64,000 bases of DNA from positions 1 through 64,000 of the forward strand of contig JPHH03000053.1 of assembly GCA_000750105.3 (NCBI GenBank), read 5' to 3'. This stretch comes from Tolypocladium sp. Sup5 PDA-1 (taxonomy: Eukaryota > Ascomycota > Sordariomycetes > Hypocreales > Ophiocordycipitaceae). Shown piece after piece: positions 8,991-20,847 of this stretch (position 1 is its first letter; every line of letters starts with the position of its first letter). The notes beneath the pieces are model-generated. The model was not told the DNA's origin and ran no database searches. It saw only the letters and a program-made list of their open reading frames with translations. Both the position numbers and the translations under genes were made by a program.

Positions 8991-11636
8991 TGCTGTAGTA
9001 TGTGGTTGGTCTTGTTCGGTTGGTTGATGTGTGGGTGCGTTGGTGTTGGGCGCCGTGAATCCGGTCCGGCGCGGAGGGATGTGTCACTGCAGAGACGGAC
9101 GGAGAGAAATACTGTGTTCGTTGCGGTCGCTGTACTGTTTACAGCCGCAGACACTTTCGGCCGGAGACGTGTGTCGGAGAGGCGCAAGCGGCGGTTTGGA
9201 GGCCGGACAACATGTGCGGGCAGCTGTCGACAGTCGGGAGACGAGGGGTGGCGGAGGTGGTGGAGGTGGAGGTGTGCGGTGGTTGCGGTGAAAACGAGCC
9301 CTGTCGACGCGGGCAGGTGGCAGAATGGATGATTTCAGAGACAGACTCTCGGTCGAGCGTATTCCAGCTCGAGAGCGGGAGAGGCTGTGGAAACTGATCG
9401 TCGAAGCGGTTGATTGAACTTGAACTCGGAGAACTGCTGGACTGCGAGCCGTGGCCTGGGGACAGTAGGCACGGCCCGCAGTGGGCGTTTACAGCTCAGC
9501 GACGGCCGAAGGCATGTTGACTCGACGATGTTTCGTAAGGGGTGTTCTCTGTAGATGCGGGTGTAGGGCGACTTCGTTGTCTGAGGGGTTCTGGGGATTG
9601 ATTCTGCTGAGGCAGCACACGGGGAGAGAAGAGGGAGAGGAGAAGAGTCGAGCGGCTCGGCAGGCCAGGAGAAATACGTCTGGGCTGGAACTTCCCAAAC
9701 TTTTCTCAATGGTGGGGTCCTGCGGCGTCTGATTCGCCGGGGGATCGAGGGGACGGAGCCGCTAAGCCGGGTCGGGCGCTGCGGTGCAGCGTCACCGCTC
9801 TTTGATTGCGGCAGGGACCTCAACGTCACGATCGCGCACTGTCTTTAGGTGCCGACCTGCTGGAGCACCTCTGCAGCACGCCCCTCTAATTGCTCCAAGA
9901 TGGTCCATTGCTAATGACAAGAGAGGTTGAGGGCAATGAGGGGGAGCTTGCAGAGGCAGCATTGAGTTCGACGCCAGCGCCATCCGGCGGGGTGATGCTT
10001 GATGGCGGCAGTTCGGGGCCTGCTCCGGCCTGAGCAGCCTCGAGCAGGGACTGTGCATCTTTGCATCTTTGCATCATCTGGCAGGCGAACCGCCCCTTGC
10101 TCCACCAAACGGGGGCTCTTTTTTCGTTTCTCCTGTTCAAGAGGAGCCGATGATGCCACTCGTCGGGCTTGAGGGATCGACTTTTCTGCCCCTCACTGCA
10201 GGTGCCAGGAGGTGACCCCGTCGGTTTCGACCACGACGGCGGCGCCACCGCGCCAACCTCCGAGCTTGCAAACCCAGCCCGGTCTGGATGCTCCGAAACT
10301 CGTGGCAGATGCGATGGTAGATGCTCACATGCTTTCGTTCAATGGCACAAGAGAGGGATCAAAGAGGACAACATGCGGCACAGTGCGCGGATAGCTGTTG
10401 ATCTGATATGGGCCTCTGACACGCGTCTGAGCAGCACGTGCTTTCGCCAATCGACTGCCCGCCTCACTTGGAGTCATAGGTACTTGGGTCGAGTCATAAG
10501 AGTCACACAACATGGGTTCAGTTCCTGCCTGGCGTCAATGGATGCGTCCACGACATGTCCGCGTGTCGCGTATCGCGTCCTGGTTTGCCTGGTAGTGCTC
10601 TGTAGGGTAGCAACGACTGAGACTGCTGCACTCAACTCGATGGTCTACTTCTGCTTCTCGTTTTCGGAGCTCCAACGACGAGCCAGAAATTTCTTGAGAC
10701 GCGGAGGTGTATGCAGATGCCGCTGATTTATCTTGCGTGTCCGACGACATGGCTCGTAGATTTGAGTCTTGACATGCGTTGGTGACATGCGTTGGGTGTT
10801 TGTCCTGCAGCAGTTAAATTCTGCCCATCAACTGTCCCGCAGAAGGACGTCGACCCCACCAGATGCTGTGCCAGCAAGGCGCAAAACATCTTGCCTGATG
10901 TTCAACTGTCGCTGTTTGGACCATGCTTTAATAACTTCATAACCAGTCCAGCAGCCAGCATGTACAAGACGCTCTCTGAGGTGCGTCGTGGTGACATCAC
11001 CCCACTCTTGGCTGCATCAAGTCCCCTCTGTGCCTCGATCTGGCGCAGCCCACGCAAGCGCTCAGACCATGTAATCTGCCTTTTTGCAGTGCTGAGATGG
11101 ACAGCGGCAAGACTGAATGCTGGCGAAAACACCTCGTAAATACTCGTAGAGAAACAGGATGCTGCAGATGATGCCCCCTTGCTGGTGACGCTCCGTACGC
11201 TTGACATCGGCATGATGGGCTCTCAATTTTCAGGGTTCAAGCTGGACGCTGAGTGGCTCCCTCGCGCGCCACACGGCGCCTAAAAACCGGGCCCGAGCCG
11301 CGCTCCACAGCCGCCGCCCTTTTCTCCCCCGGTTGCCCGGCCAGCGGCGCGCCAACGGCCGCTCCCGTACGAGTAGGTAAACAAGGCGTGGACCGACCGC
11401 ATGCGCGCCCCTCTGACGTTGTGGTTTCTCACAACGCCCCCAATGCAAACACGCACGCCATGATCCACCGCGCCCTTCTTCAACTGCGGATCCAGCGCGC
11501 GGCGTAGCCCTCGCCTCCTCCGGTATCCTTTGCTGCAGCATCGCTTTCTCCTCCCCCTCTCCTGCTCCGCCTGCGCATCGTGTCCAGCCCTCATTCGTTA
11601 CGCATCTGCATCTGCACGACGCTGCTCCGCGCGACC
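8991..11636. other. Long (2.6 kb) spacer between divergent genes
   Basis: It separates the acidic-protein gene (minus) from the kinesin gene (plus). A GGTGGAGGTGGAGGT-like purine run lies near 9250-9275. Open frames at 9335-9829, 9886-10248 and 10169-10726 lack motifs, introns with clear signals or compositional support. It may hold long UTRs or an unrecognised lineage-specific gene. Confidence 0.45.
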
Positions 11637-14285
11637 ATGGACGCCCCTCCGCCGCCCAAGCCGGCCGCGTCTCACAGCCTCTTCGAGGTGTACCTGCGTC
11701 TGCGCCCGCCGCCGCCGGGCCTGGCGCCGACCGAGGACCGCATCCTGAGCGTCGACGCCGACGCCGGCGCGCAGCACGCGTCGCACATTACCCTCAACCC
11801 GCCCACGGACCGGCGCCGCGCCATCGAGAAGTTTGCCTTTACGCACGTCTTTGCCGAGGACGCGACGCAGCTCGACGTCTTCCACCGCACCGAGCTGGTG
11901 TCGCTGGCCGAGGGCGTGCTGGCGCCGCAGGGGGGCGAGGGGACCGACGCGGTGGTGGCGACGCTGGGCGTCACGGGCTCTGGAAAGGTGAGATGTCGTC
12001 TCCCTCTTTTATGGCGGATAGTGATGGCTAAGTCGGGCAGACGCACACGATCCTGGGCTCCCGCAGCCAGCGCGGCCTCACGCAGCTCGCCCTCGACGTC
12101 CTCTTCCGCTCCATCGGCCCCAACATGCTCGACCCGGCCTCTCTGCCGTCGGTCCTTGAGTCGCTGCAGGCCTGCGACCCGTCCGAGTCGGCGCTCAGCA
12201 CCGCGCCGCACTTCCTCGACTCGACCTACGCCGACCCCTCGGGCCCATCCCGAGCAAACTCGCGGGCTGCCACGCCCATGATTGTACGCTCCCCGCCGCC
12301 GCTCTCCCCAGCCAAGTCTCCCGGCCACGCATCCTGGCTGCCCAGGTCGCAGAGCCAGATACCCTGCACGTACCCCGTGTCGGCCACCGCAAGCCCGAAG
12401 AGTGTCCGGCTTGTGAGCGAGACCGAGCAGAACCTCCGCCTGAAGCAGCGTTAGGAGAGCTTCCTTCAGCGGGCGAACTTGCCTCTGTCTCCCGTCGGCC
12501 AGTCTGCTGGCGCCTCCCGGTCGCCCAAGCGGGCCAGGCCGGTGAAGCCCTTCATGTCCCTCACTGCCGCGCGCCGCGTCAAGAATGCCGTTGCTAAACA
12601 GGATCCCCAGGGCGACCACAGCGTCACGTCTCCGCCGCCGCGGCGCAACCTCCAGCAGCCCTCGGCGCTCCCGCAGTCGCCCGACGTCAGCGGCATCAAC
12701 GTCTCGTGCGACCCGTCGGCCGAGTACGTCATCGTCGTGTCCATGTACGAGGTCCACAACGACCGCATCTACGACCTGCTCACGCCGCCGTCGAAATCCG
12801 CCGCCACAAAGGACTTTCGGAGGCGGCCGCTGCTCTTCAAGTCCACGGAGCTGTCGCCCGACCGCAAGGTTGTCGCGGGACTGCGCAAGGTCGTCTGCAC
12901 GAGCCTCAGGGAGGCCATCATGGTGCTCGAGGCGGGGCTCCTGGAGCGGAGGGTCGCCGGCACGGGGAGCAACAGCGTGTCTAGCAGAAGCCACGGCTTC
13001 TTCTGCTTCGAGGTCAAGAAGCGGACGCGCAGCAGGAGAGCGGGTCCCTGGGGCGGCAGCAAGCTCACCATTGTGGACCTGGCCGGCAGTGAGCGCGCGA
13101 GGGAGGCGAAGACGCAGGGTGCTACGTTGGTGGAGGCTGGCAAGATCAACGAGAGCCTCATGTACCTGGGCCAGTGTCTGCAGACGCAGAGCGAGGTTGG
13201 CAGCTCGAGCAAGGTAACATGTGCCCCCTGAACCCCTGACGCTCGATCCGTATTGCTAACATTGTCAGCCCAACGTCGTCCCCTACCGCCAGTGCAAGCT
13301 CACCGAGCTGCTCTTTTCCAACTCCTTTCCCTCTGCCTCCGCAGCCGCGCACCCTCACATGCCTCGTCGCAACCCCCAGCGAGGCGTCATGATCGTGACG
13401 GCCGACCCCAGAGGCGACTTCAACGCCACCTCCCAGATCCTGCGATACAGCGCCCTCGCGCGCGAAGTCACCGTGCCCCGGATCCCCTCCATCACAGCGA
13501 CCATCCTCGCGAGCGCGCCGCCCACGGGCAACCCCTTGCCACCGCACGCGGCCCAGCACCATCCGCGGCCGTTCATGCCCCCGGGGTCGAGCTCCTACCG
13601 CAACCACACGCCGCCGGGTAGCGCCGAGGATCGCGCGACCATGGAGATTGCCGCGCTGGAAATCGCCCGCCTGAGCGACGACATCGACCAGCTGCGCGAC
13701 GAGCTCGAGCACCAGACGGACGCGCGCCTCACGGCCGAGGCGCACCTCCTCAGCATGGAGGACCGCCTGCTCGACCTCGAGGCCGCCGTGCGCGACGACT
13801 GCGCCACCGAGTTTGAGCAGCGCCTGACGCTCGAGCTCGCGCGCTTCAAGGCCTCGCTCGCGCTCGAGCAGGAGCGCAACGACGAGCACTGGGACCGCAA
13901 GGTCGACGTCCTCGAGCGCGGGCTCGACGGCTCCGACCCCGCCGGCGAGTGCGACAAGGAGAACGTGCTGGTCGAGGACCTGGCGCAGGAGGTTGAACGG
14001 CTGCGGCGCGAGAACGCGGTGCTGAAGCGCGAGCTCGCGGGCCGCAGCCCGAGTAAGCGCACGCCGCTCGCCGAGCGCGAGGACTTTGTCTCGACGGGCA
14101 CGAGCACGCCCAACAGCGCGTCTGGCAGCGTGGCGAACCTGGGCCGAAAGCTGGAGCGCATGCGCGTGGGTAGCAGCGCCCACGAGAGCCCGAGGACGGC
14201 GAGCGGCGCGAGTAACGGGAGTCCATCGAAGAAGGCTCGCAAGCTGGGGACGAAGCGGTGGGAGGAGCTGGACGAGCTTCTTTAG
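11637..14285 (+). CDS. Kinesin motor protein (kinesin-6-like), interrupted by an in-frame TAG
   Basis: Exons 11637-11987, 12041-13213 and 13269-14285 (introns 53 and 55 bp) read through 845 sense codons plus one internal TAG at 12452-12454 (codon 255). The motor is clear: P-loop GVTGSGKT (111-118, split by intron 1), switch I NSVSSRSH, switch II DLAGSER, and VPYRQCKLTELLF. A long insertion of about 150 residues, rich in Ser/Pro, separates the P-loop region from YVIVVSMYEVHNDRIYDLL. This is reminiscent of kinesin-6 (MKLP/KIF20) motors, which bundle central-spindle microtubules. A coiled coil follows (about codons 615-780), and the tail is Ser-rich. The TAG may be a real nonsense mutation, a sequence error, or lie in an unrecognised 42 nt intron (12413-12454, GTGAGC...TTAG) that keeps the frame. 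Class and status are uncertain; kinesin identity is not. Confidence 0.85.
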
Positions 14286-14589
14286 AGTGCCGCTGCGGTT
14301 CTCGGCTCGTGAACTGGGTTGATTTTTGTCGTTTGCTGTTGGGATATGGGTTTAATGGGCTTGCACTGGGGTTCTGGAGAATATACCCTGGTTACTATTC
14401 ACGGTTTGGTAGAATGTCGGGCTGGTACGTTTTTGTGGAAAATATGTACGCCGTATTGTTCATGCGATATTTATATGATTCCATTGATGCTGTTCAAGTC
14501 AAACATCTGTGTCTCGCGAGTTGAAAGATGTGAAGTATTGCATGTTTGGGAGGGGATCTCCGATGGAGCAGTGCCTTCGTTGTTAGTCA

Positions 14590-15474
14590 AGTCTGGGGGG
14601 ATGATTTGTAGCTTCCTTTAAGAGCACGGCTCCGAGGTGTTCGGAAACATAAGGACTCTGAATAAACGCCGTTTGACGGCAATGGAGTTCTGCATAGGTC
14701 AGGCAAGCTGGAAAAGATACTCAACCACTCAGACAGGCCGAGAAGACGCGAGATTCGTAGTGTGTTATCGAGCGACGCCTCATCGATCTTCTTGTAATTC
14801 TCAAGCTCATTCTTAAGACGTTGCTTGCCCCCGCGGCGCATGAGCTTGAAAAAGGCCACAACGGCGCCACCCTTTAAAAGGGCTTTGCTTGGCGTCACAG
14901 AAGGGGGTCCAAACACACGGTCCGTCCTCCTTGTATATTTGGACTTGAGACGGGAGAAAGAGCGGCCACGGATCGCCGGCCTCGTCGGGCAGATGGACAC
15001 CAAATCTTGGCGGATTGTCGTTCTCTGCCCCTTGGCTATTCTCATATGGGACTGCAACCAGTTCCTCGGAAACAGCTCGCAGCGTGTATGCCAAGGTTTC
15101 GGGGAAGAGGAACTCGTAGAGTGTCGATGTACGATGGGGAGCTTCGTCTGCAGGAGGCTGTTCCCGAAACATAGGGGGGGAAGTGGCTCGACGGCCCAAT
15201 CGTACAAGTCTTCCACAGTGTAGCCATCAAGTTCGAAGTTTTCGGCCACTTCTAGGAAGAAGAGATACCTCTCTCTCAGTTGAGGCGATTCGGAGAGGTT
15301 GTCCGGGAATAAATGGATGGCAAAGCGCTTGTAGTTGCACATAACCACCAGCTCTGAATCGGTGTCGATTTTTGAGAAATTGAACTCGACAAGACTCCAT
15401 GGCGGCGGCGGCAGCGTAGGATCAGCAAACGTCGGGGGCAGGTTCCATCGTGATGGCGAGGAAATGGCCTCCAA
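14590..15474 (-). pseudogene. Fungal kinase-like protein, N-terminal remnant with frameshifts
   Basis: The minus strand opens with an ATG at 15474 and reads about 100 codons (PPPWSLVEFNFSKIDTDSEL...YTVEDLYDWAVEPLPP). The better reading then moves to another frame near 15174-15180, a run of seven C on the coding strand: YEFLFPETLAYTLRAV..., FGVHLPDEAGDPWPLF. Near 14930 it returns to the first frame (FFKLMRRGGKQRLKNELENYKKI...LRISRLLGL). This mosaic resembles the N-terminal region of a fungal-specific family of protein-kinase-like proteins; the kinase core that would follow is absent. Two compensating frameshifts and truncation next to AT-rich decayed DNA indicate a pseudogene. The family assignment rests on remembered consensus and is moderate. 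Confidence 0.5.
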
Positions 15475-16605
15475 GGGAAGCGGTTCTCTTCAACAATGGT
15501 AGGGCGGCAGGATGATGCCGGATTGACCACTGCACTAAAACGTAAAAGCGTACGCGCACTGTATTAGTGTGCATTGTGGTACCTTCCCTACATAGCTTTT
15601 CTGACAGATGAAGAAAGCGCGTTCCTCAGCTCGTGGAGTGACACGTCGTTGGGAGGTTTAGGGGGCCTACTTAGCTCAGCGACGCATAGCAGTAGGCTAG
15701 CGACGATGAAAAACCCCTTTCTTTTAACGCACGTTAGCTAGGCAGTTATATAGCTATAGGAGGCACTGCTCCTAAACGATTACTTCGCGCGGGCGTAGAG
15801 CGGTTCAACGCCTCGCAGTCACTAGTACTACGGCAGGCAGGTATTATCGATCGTTATCCATAGTATATTACTAAGCACAGATAGAAACTTCAGTCGTACG
15901 TGACCATAAGCATGCAGCATTATCCCACGGGCACTATATTTCCTAATAGTTAGGATAGGAAGGTTAAGGGGAAAGGCGTAGCTTTTTAAAGGGACTTACT
16001 TTGCCTCCACCTGGAACTAGTGAATAACAAGGCCTTTTCTTGAGACGCCATACAAAGGGTCGTCGTGTTACCCCGTCCGGGAAGAATCCTCTTTTAAGTC
16101 TAGTATAATACCAGCATTCGTTAAGTTCCACATCGCAGGTCTATATAGTAAATAAGAAGTATTAGTACTTATATATTATATAAATTATATTTACTTACGC
16201 CCCAAATATGCACTATCTCATATGTTTTGACTTGAGTAGTAATAGCAGGGAAGGTAAGGAGGAAAGCAAGTATATACTTCATTTGAGGATATAGATATAT
16301 TTTCGAGGATTAAGTATAGTAGTTCTATAAGGTAGGTAGAAAAGAGTCTAAGTTATAGAAAATACAGAGGTCGGGCTCGGCCTTTTATCCTAGAGCCTAG
16401 TGCTAGTATAGCTAGGATAGACTAGGTAAATAGTTAAAAGAACAGTAGCTCAACGCGCACGGCGAGATTTAAACACGCATAGTAACTTTCGGCCAATAGC
16501 AAGAGGGCCCGTCTAGAAATAAAGGGGAAGACGTGATCCGTGTGAATGTGCATAGATTGAGGGGAAAAGAGGAAAATAACGCACTTCTCTCTCTAGGGAG
16601 CCCGG
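15475..16605. other. AT-rich, RIP-like block
   Basis: Markedly AT-rich compared with the surrounding genes, dense in TA dinucleotides and stop codons on all frames. It lies between two gene fragments. No intact element or ends could be delimited. Confidence 0.6.
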
Positions 16606-17025
16606 GTCCGATGGATTGCGGAGCTGCAGTCTCGATTCCTCAAGCACCACGAGTACCTCCACATCACGATGAACGGCGTCAATCCCGGCTACGTTGCTTC
16701 AGGCATCTGGAACACCATCAACGACGCCCACGATGCTTCGGGCCGAGTTCTCAAGTTCCCCATGCGCTACATCGCTATTACGCCGCAACAAGGTAGCTTG
16801 GCCATTCCTCACGCAGCCACCAGCCCAGAGCTTGGACCGGACCCTAAGAAGCAGAATGGTGGCGCATTGAATGGGCGGGGTGGAGGGAAATATATCAATC
16901 GCATATGGGAAACGCCGCCAAAGTTCTATTATAACGACCCGGATGCTAGGTCGAGATTGTGGATCAAACTAGACGAGGAGCTCCATCTCCGAGAAAAGGG
17001 CCTTCTGACGGTTCTGGCTCTTTAA
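16606..17025 (+). pseudogene. C-terminal fragment of a short-chain dehydrogenase (SDR)
   Basis: An open frame of about 140 codons ends at TAA 17023-17025. It reads as the C-terminal third of a fungal retinol-dehydrogenase-like SDR: HITMNGVNPGYVASGIWNT matches the post-catalytic 'NPG(Y/W)V.T.I' segment. It is followed by AITPQQGSLAIPHAATSPELG, which resembles the usual 'PEQGA...AA.SPEL' cofactor-proximal region, and a long tail. The nucleotide-binding TGxxxGIG motif and the YxxxK catalytic motif are absent because the 5' part is replaced by AT-rich decayed sequence. Best read as a truncated gene whose 5' half was lost. Confidence 0.65.
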
Positions 17026-18051
17026 TGAAACGAATCTTAACCGCTATAAATACTCGTGCTTCTTCTTGGTGTCTTTCCTTCTTGGTATATTATCAACTGC
17101 CCTACATCGTAATTGCCGGGCCTCTGAGCAAACTGCCGTGTAAGACACTGGGTGGATATAATTAGAAACCAGCTTGGTAGGCTGTGTCATTCATCCCACT
17201 ACCGCTGACAAAATCTTCTCAGATATGATCTAGAGTCTGGAATCCGACAGCAGATAACCTGGTAATGTTTACGGCTGTCAACCTGGCGGTCACATCTCGT
17301 TTACTCTCTACCTCATTCATGGTTACTTGCTCGCTGTCTTCTCAGAGCGCCTCTTCTGGGTCACCGGCGTGTATATGTTGGATAGACTAGTTGACTTAGG
17401 CAACGGCCGATGGTTGAGGAAGCAGTGGAAATGCCTCAAGACTAAGGAGGCCAAGCCGGAAGAGACGGCTCCTGCCTGGCTAGGCAGCAGAGGCCACATA
17501 GATAAAAAGGGAGGAAATCCCTCACTAGGGGCCAGACAGAGAGAGCAGAGTTTTTCATCAATCTATTGAAATTCAACATAAAAAGGAACCGCTTAACGCG
17601 ACAGTATAACTACCAGGACCCGGCTACTATCGAATGGAAGCCAGAACGCTGAAGTCGGGTCAAAGTCTCGTCAAGCTCCGGAACCCTTGGGTCGATGACT
17701 CCAATGCAGGTAGATAGGATCAAGGTTGACCAAGGCGCCGCCTGACGTGGCCCCTCTTCCCGTAGATCGCCTCGACGTGGGAGGTTTCGCACTCAACAAG
17801 CTGATAACTCGTGGGTAATATTTGCCATTCTCATTAAGATGTCGTCCTTGACGTTATTAACACCTATGTGGAGGTGTATATGGGTATACATTATGTGGAA
17901 TGCAAGTCAACGCTTGTGAAGCCATGTCTATGCCAAGGCAAATGCTCAAGACATCCCTCAAATCTCAATGCCCAAACGGCCATGTGCAGATTCCACCTCT
18001 TGTTCATCAAACTGCCAACATATTTAAACCAGAAATAACTGCCGCTCCTTC
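17026..18051. other. Spacer, no gene recognised
   Basis: Contains an 80-codon open frame at 17327-17569 without motifs. Otherwise nothing is recognised. It lies downstream of both flanking features. Confidence 0.5.
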
Positions 18052-19237
18052 TCACGCCGCAGAGCTCGAGCCCCCCGGGGTGTAAAACTCTCGGACACCG
18101 TGATCCGCCGGAGTCGACTGCTGGGCCATATCGGGTTGCTTTCCGTTGCCACTGCCTTGGAATTGTCCCGACACGGCCGGCGGGCTCGTGGCCTGCGGCT
18201 GGACGGGCATGCCCTGGAACGGCGGCTGCTGGTGGTAGGTATGCTGAGGCGGGTAGGCTTGCTGGGTCATCGGCTGCTGGGTCATCGACTGCTGGGTCAT
18301 CGGCTGCTGCCACCCTTGCTGGGGCATGGGCCCCCAGTACGGCGGCTGGGCGACGACCACGATGGGCTTCGTCTTGGCGGCGTTGCGCTTGGCGGTGTCA
18401 GTGCACGCGCCGACAAAGATGATGAAGTGCACGAGCCAAAGCAACAGCAGCAAGATGACAACGCCAAGGAAACGGCTCCAGCTGCCATAGAAGTTCCCGC
18501 AGTTGGAAGAGGAACCGTAGTAACTGTCATAGTAGCAGTCGTCGGGACCGTCAAGAGCGATAAAGGCCGCCATAATACCGCCGACGATTGCGCAGCAGAG
18601 CCACAGGAACAGGGAGACGCCGACGTGGGCGCCCGGGTGAATGCCAGCGCCCCATTTGCGCACCCAGCGTGTGAGTTCCTCTGCGATACTCCAGACGAGG
18701 GCAATCGCAAACTAAAACAGGGCATCAGATTAGCATCAGGCGAACGGTGCCAGGGAAAGTGCCAGGGTACAGTGGGACAGGCAAACGTACAATAGGACAG
18801 GCCGCAACGGTGCCGACGATGCCGTCAGACCTGGATCCGTAGCTCAGCAGCGAAAAGCCGAGCCCCAGGCCCACAATGGAGATGACGATGGCGAGGACGT
18901 GGAGGACGTCCTTGGTGATGCGCCAGGCCTTGCGCTCAGGCACCACGGGGCGCGGCAGCGTCGCGAACTGCTGTGGGTTCACCTGGTGCTGTTGGAAGGC
19001 CAGCTGCTCGCGGTTGTCGCTGTACGGGACAAAGGGCTCGCCGTACGACCCCGGGTAGAGGATGTAGGGCTGGGCCGGCTGGACGGGGTTGCTGCCGTTG
19101 CGCTGCTGCGTGGGAAGCGTCTGCTGGGCCATGGCAGGCGGCGTCGGCAGCGCGCTGTCCTCTCGGACGGGCTGCATCGCGGTCGTCGTCTGGGGCTCGG
19201 TGCGCGTCTCGGTCTGGGTCGACGTCTCGGGCGCCAT
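18052..19237 (-). CDS. Tetraspan membrane protein with Gln/Pro-rich cytosolic tails
   Basis: Exons 18791-19237 and 18052-18711, separated by a 79 bp intron (GTACGT...TTTTAG), give 368 aa. The N-terminal ~110 residues are hydrophilic and rich in Gln, Thr and Pro. Four hydrophobic segments follow: around DVLHVLAIVISIVGLGLGF, GIVGTVAACPIFAIALVW (spanning the splice junction), VGVSLFLWLCCAIVGGIMAA and FLGVVILLLLLWLVHFIIFV. The arrangement recalls MARVEL-type tetraspans of fungal plasma membranes. The loop before TM4 has Tyr/Gly-rich DDCYYDSYYGSSSNCGNFYG with two cysteines. The C-tail carries a QQPMT/QQSMT repeat, visible in the DNA as three tandem copies of a 15 bp unit near 18260-18305. Function is unknown; eisosome or cell-periphery roles are only by analogy. 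Confidence 0.75.
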
Positions 19238-20190
19238 GGCGGTGGATTCGCAGCAGAGGAGCCTCTCGATGAGGTCCGCTCGCTATTATACACGGCCTGC
19301 TCGATCTGACGTTGAAGATGTTGCCTCCCGATTCGGTCGTGTCTCGAACGGGTTGCCCAATCGGTGGCCGAGGAGTGTCTGATGTGGTGTGTGTGCGCGC
19401 GCACAGAGACGCAAAACGAAGAGCGTACGAAGTACTTCGTATGTACTCGTATAAACGAGAAAACGAGTGACTCGATGGATAAAAGAAGAAACGAAAGAGA
19501 GGAAGAAGTGCCAGCGAGCGAGTGAAGGCGTAATGCGAAGGAATGAATGAGTCGCACGAGAGGAAAAAAAACGGGATGAAACCTGGCAAGCAGTTAGGCA
19601 GGCACGAAGGGAGGGCTCCTTCCTCGCTCGCCGCCACAGGGTGCGAAGGCTCTTGTTTGCTAACTTAACACCTCGTCCCTCTCTCGGCGCCTTCTCAAAG
19701 GAGATCTAGCCCGACGAGTTCAGAGGCGGCTCGTGCCCTTTGCGGCTAAATTTAGGGGCCCGTTCAGGGGGCGCAGCAGATTACGCTGCACTCATTGGTG
19801 GCCCTATGCGGCGGAGCCAGATTTGCATTGGCCGGAGCCACTGAAGGGCCTGCGATATCCGCGGTCCAGCCCTTCATTGGGACCAGCTTCAGGCGCGTCT
19901 GGCCACGGCATTGCCGTTCACTTTCTCACACCGAGGAGTACAAGGCGAGATCCGGCACGGAGATCCGATCCGTGCTTGAATGGTCCCGTGGTCTTTTGCG
20001 GATATGGACCGGCAGGCAGTGTGTGGCTGCCTGACATTTTCTTGTCCGCATATCCGACTTTGGTGGAAACTCCAACGCTTGGAACCTGATATGAAGCATC
20101 ATCCAGCGCAAATCCAAATGGCTGTCGCCCAACTCCGATTGCCATGTAGGTAGATAGGTAGCTGCAGTCCGTCTCCATCGACCCATGCCC
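19238..20190. other. Spacer upstream of the tetraspan gene
   Basis: Probably the promoter and leader of the minus-strand tetraspan gene, then the 3' region of SEC11. Open frames at 19733-20089 show no motif. Confidence 0.5.
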
Positions 20191-20847
20191 TCACTCCCGT
20201 TGTAATACCACCAGCACGCCCATGAGGCCCAGCATGACCGTCTTGAGCCACGGGTGCTCCGACAGCAAAATCGTCACGTAACCCACAAACGGCACGTAGC
20301 CGACGACGCTCCCGATGATGTCCTTGCGCTCCAGGTAGTCCTGCCCGCGGGCGTACAGGTCCGTGTCGTCGGCGACGTTGTTGTCGCCCTTGGTGAGCAG
20401 CTTGGCCTTGTCCCTGCGGGTTGTCAGTCGCTCGCGTGAGCAAAGGGCCTCGGGAGGAAACACGCACCCCGTGCCAAACTTGCGCACCACGCGATGCACG
20501 ATCGGAATGTCCTTGTCCTTGACGTTGTACACGACCACCTCGCCCACGGCCGTTTCCTCCCACACGTTGCGATTCCACAGGAGCAGCAGGTCGCCGCGCT
20601 GGAAGGCGGGCTCCATGGACCCGGAGAGGACGACGACGATCGGGGACGGCGAGTCGGTGGCCACGGACAGGCCCTTCCACATCTGCAGTCGCAGGAGTCA
20701 GCTCAGCTTCGCGTCTCTCACAGTGTGAGGGCGGCGGCGGCGGCGGCGGCGCTGGCGTCAACGTACCATGAACGCCGTGGACAGGATCAGCGCAAAGTTC
20801 AAGAGCTGCGCGGCCGCCTGCCGCGGGTTCTGTAGGCTCGAAAACAT
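20191..20847 (-). CDS. SEC11: Signal peptidase complex catalytic subunit Sec11
   Basis: Three exons, 20767-20847, 20468-20682 and 20191-20413 (introns 84 and 54 bp), encode 172 aa, the usual Sec11 length. It is the ER membrane serine protease (family S26B) that removes signal peptides from secretory proteins. The N-terminus [20 protein letters not shown] and the following hydrophobic anchor are characteristic. The catalytic serine lies in LSGSMEP (Ser49), the histidine in IPIVHRVV (His90), and acidic residues in [20 protein letters not shown]. The C-terminus has a second hydrophobic stretch and ends VLQRE. The second intron has no in-frame stop and is a multiple of three, so an automatic caller could read through it. 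Its GTGCGT...CTGAC...CGCAG signals, and the normal family spacing once it is removed, argue that it is spliced. Intron 1 holds a (GCG)n run. Confidence 0.96.

Noticed and set aside
10169..10726. 185-codon plus-strand open frame in the 2.6 kb spacer.
   Set aside because: No recognisable motif and irregular composition; competing frames exist on the other strand.
11672..12994. 440-codon minus-strand open frame opposite the kinesin gene.
   Set aside because: Arg/Gly-rich antisense shadow; the plus strand has unmistakable kinesin motifs.
20414..20467. Reading SEC11 straight through its second intron (no stop, multiple of three).
   Set aside because: Strong GT...CTGAC...AG signals, and removing it restores the normal Sec11 spacing between the His and Asp regions.
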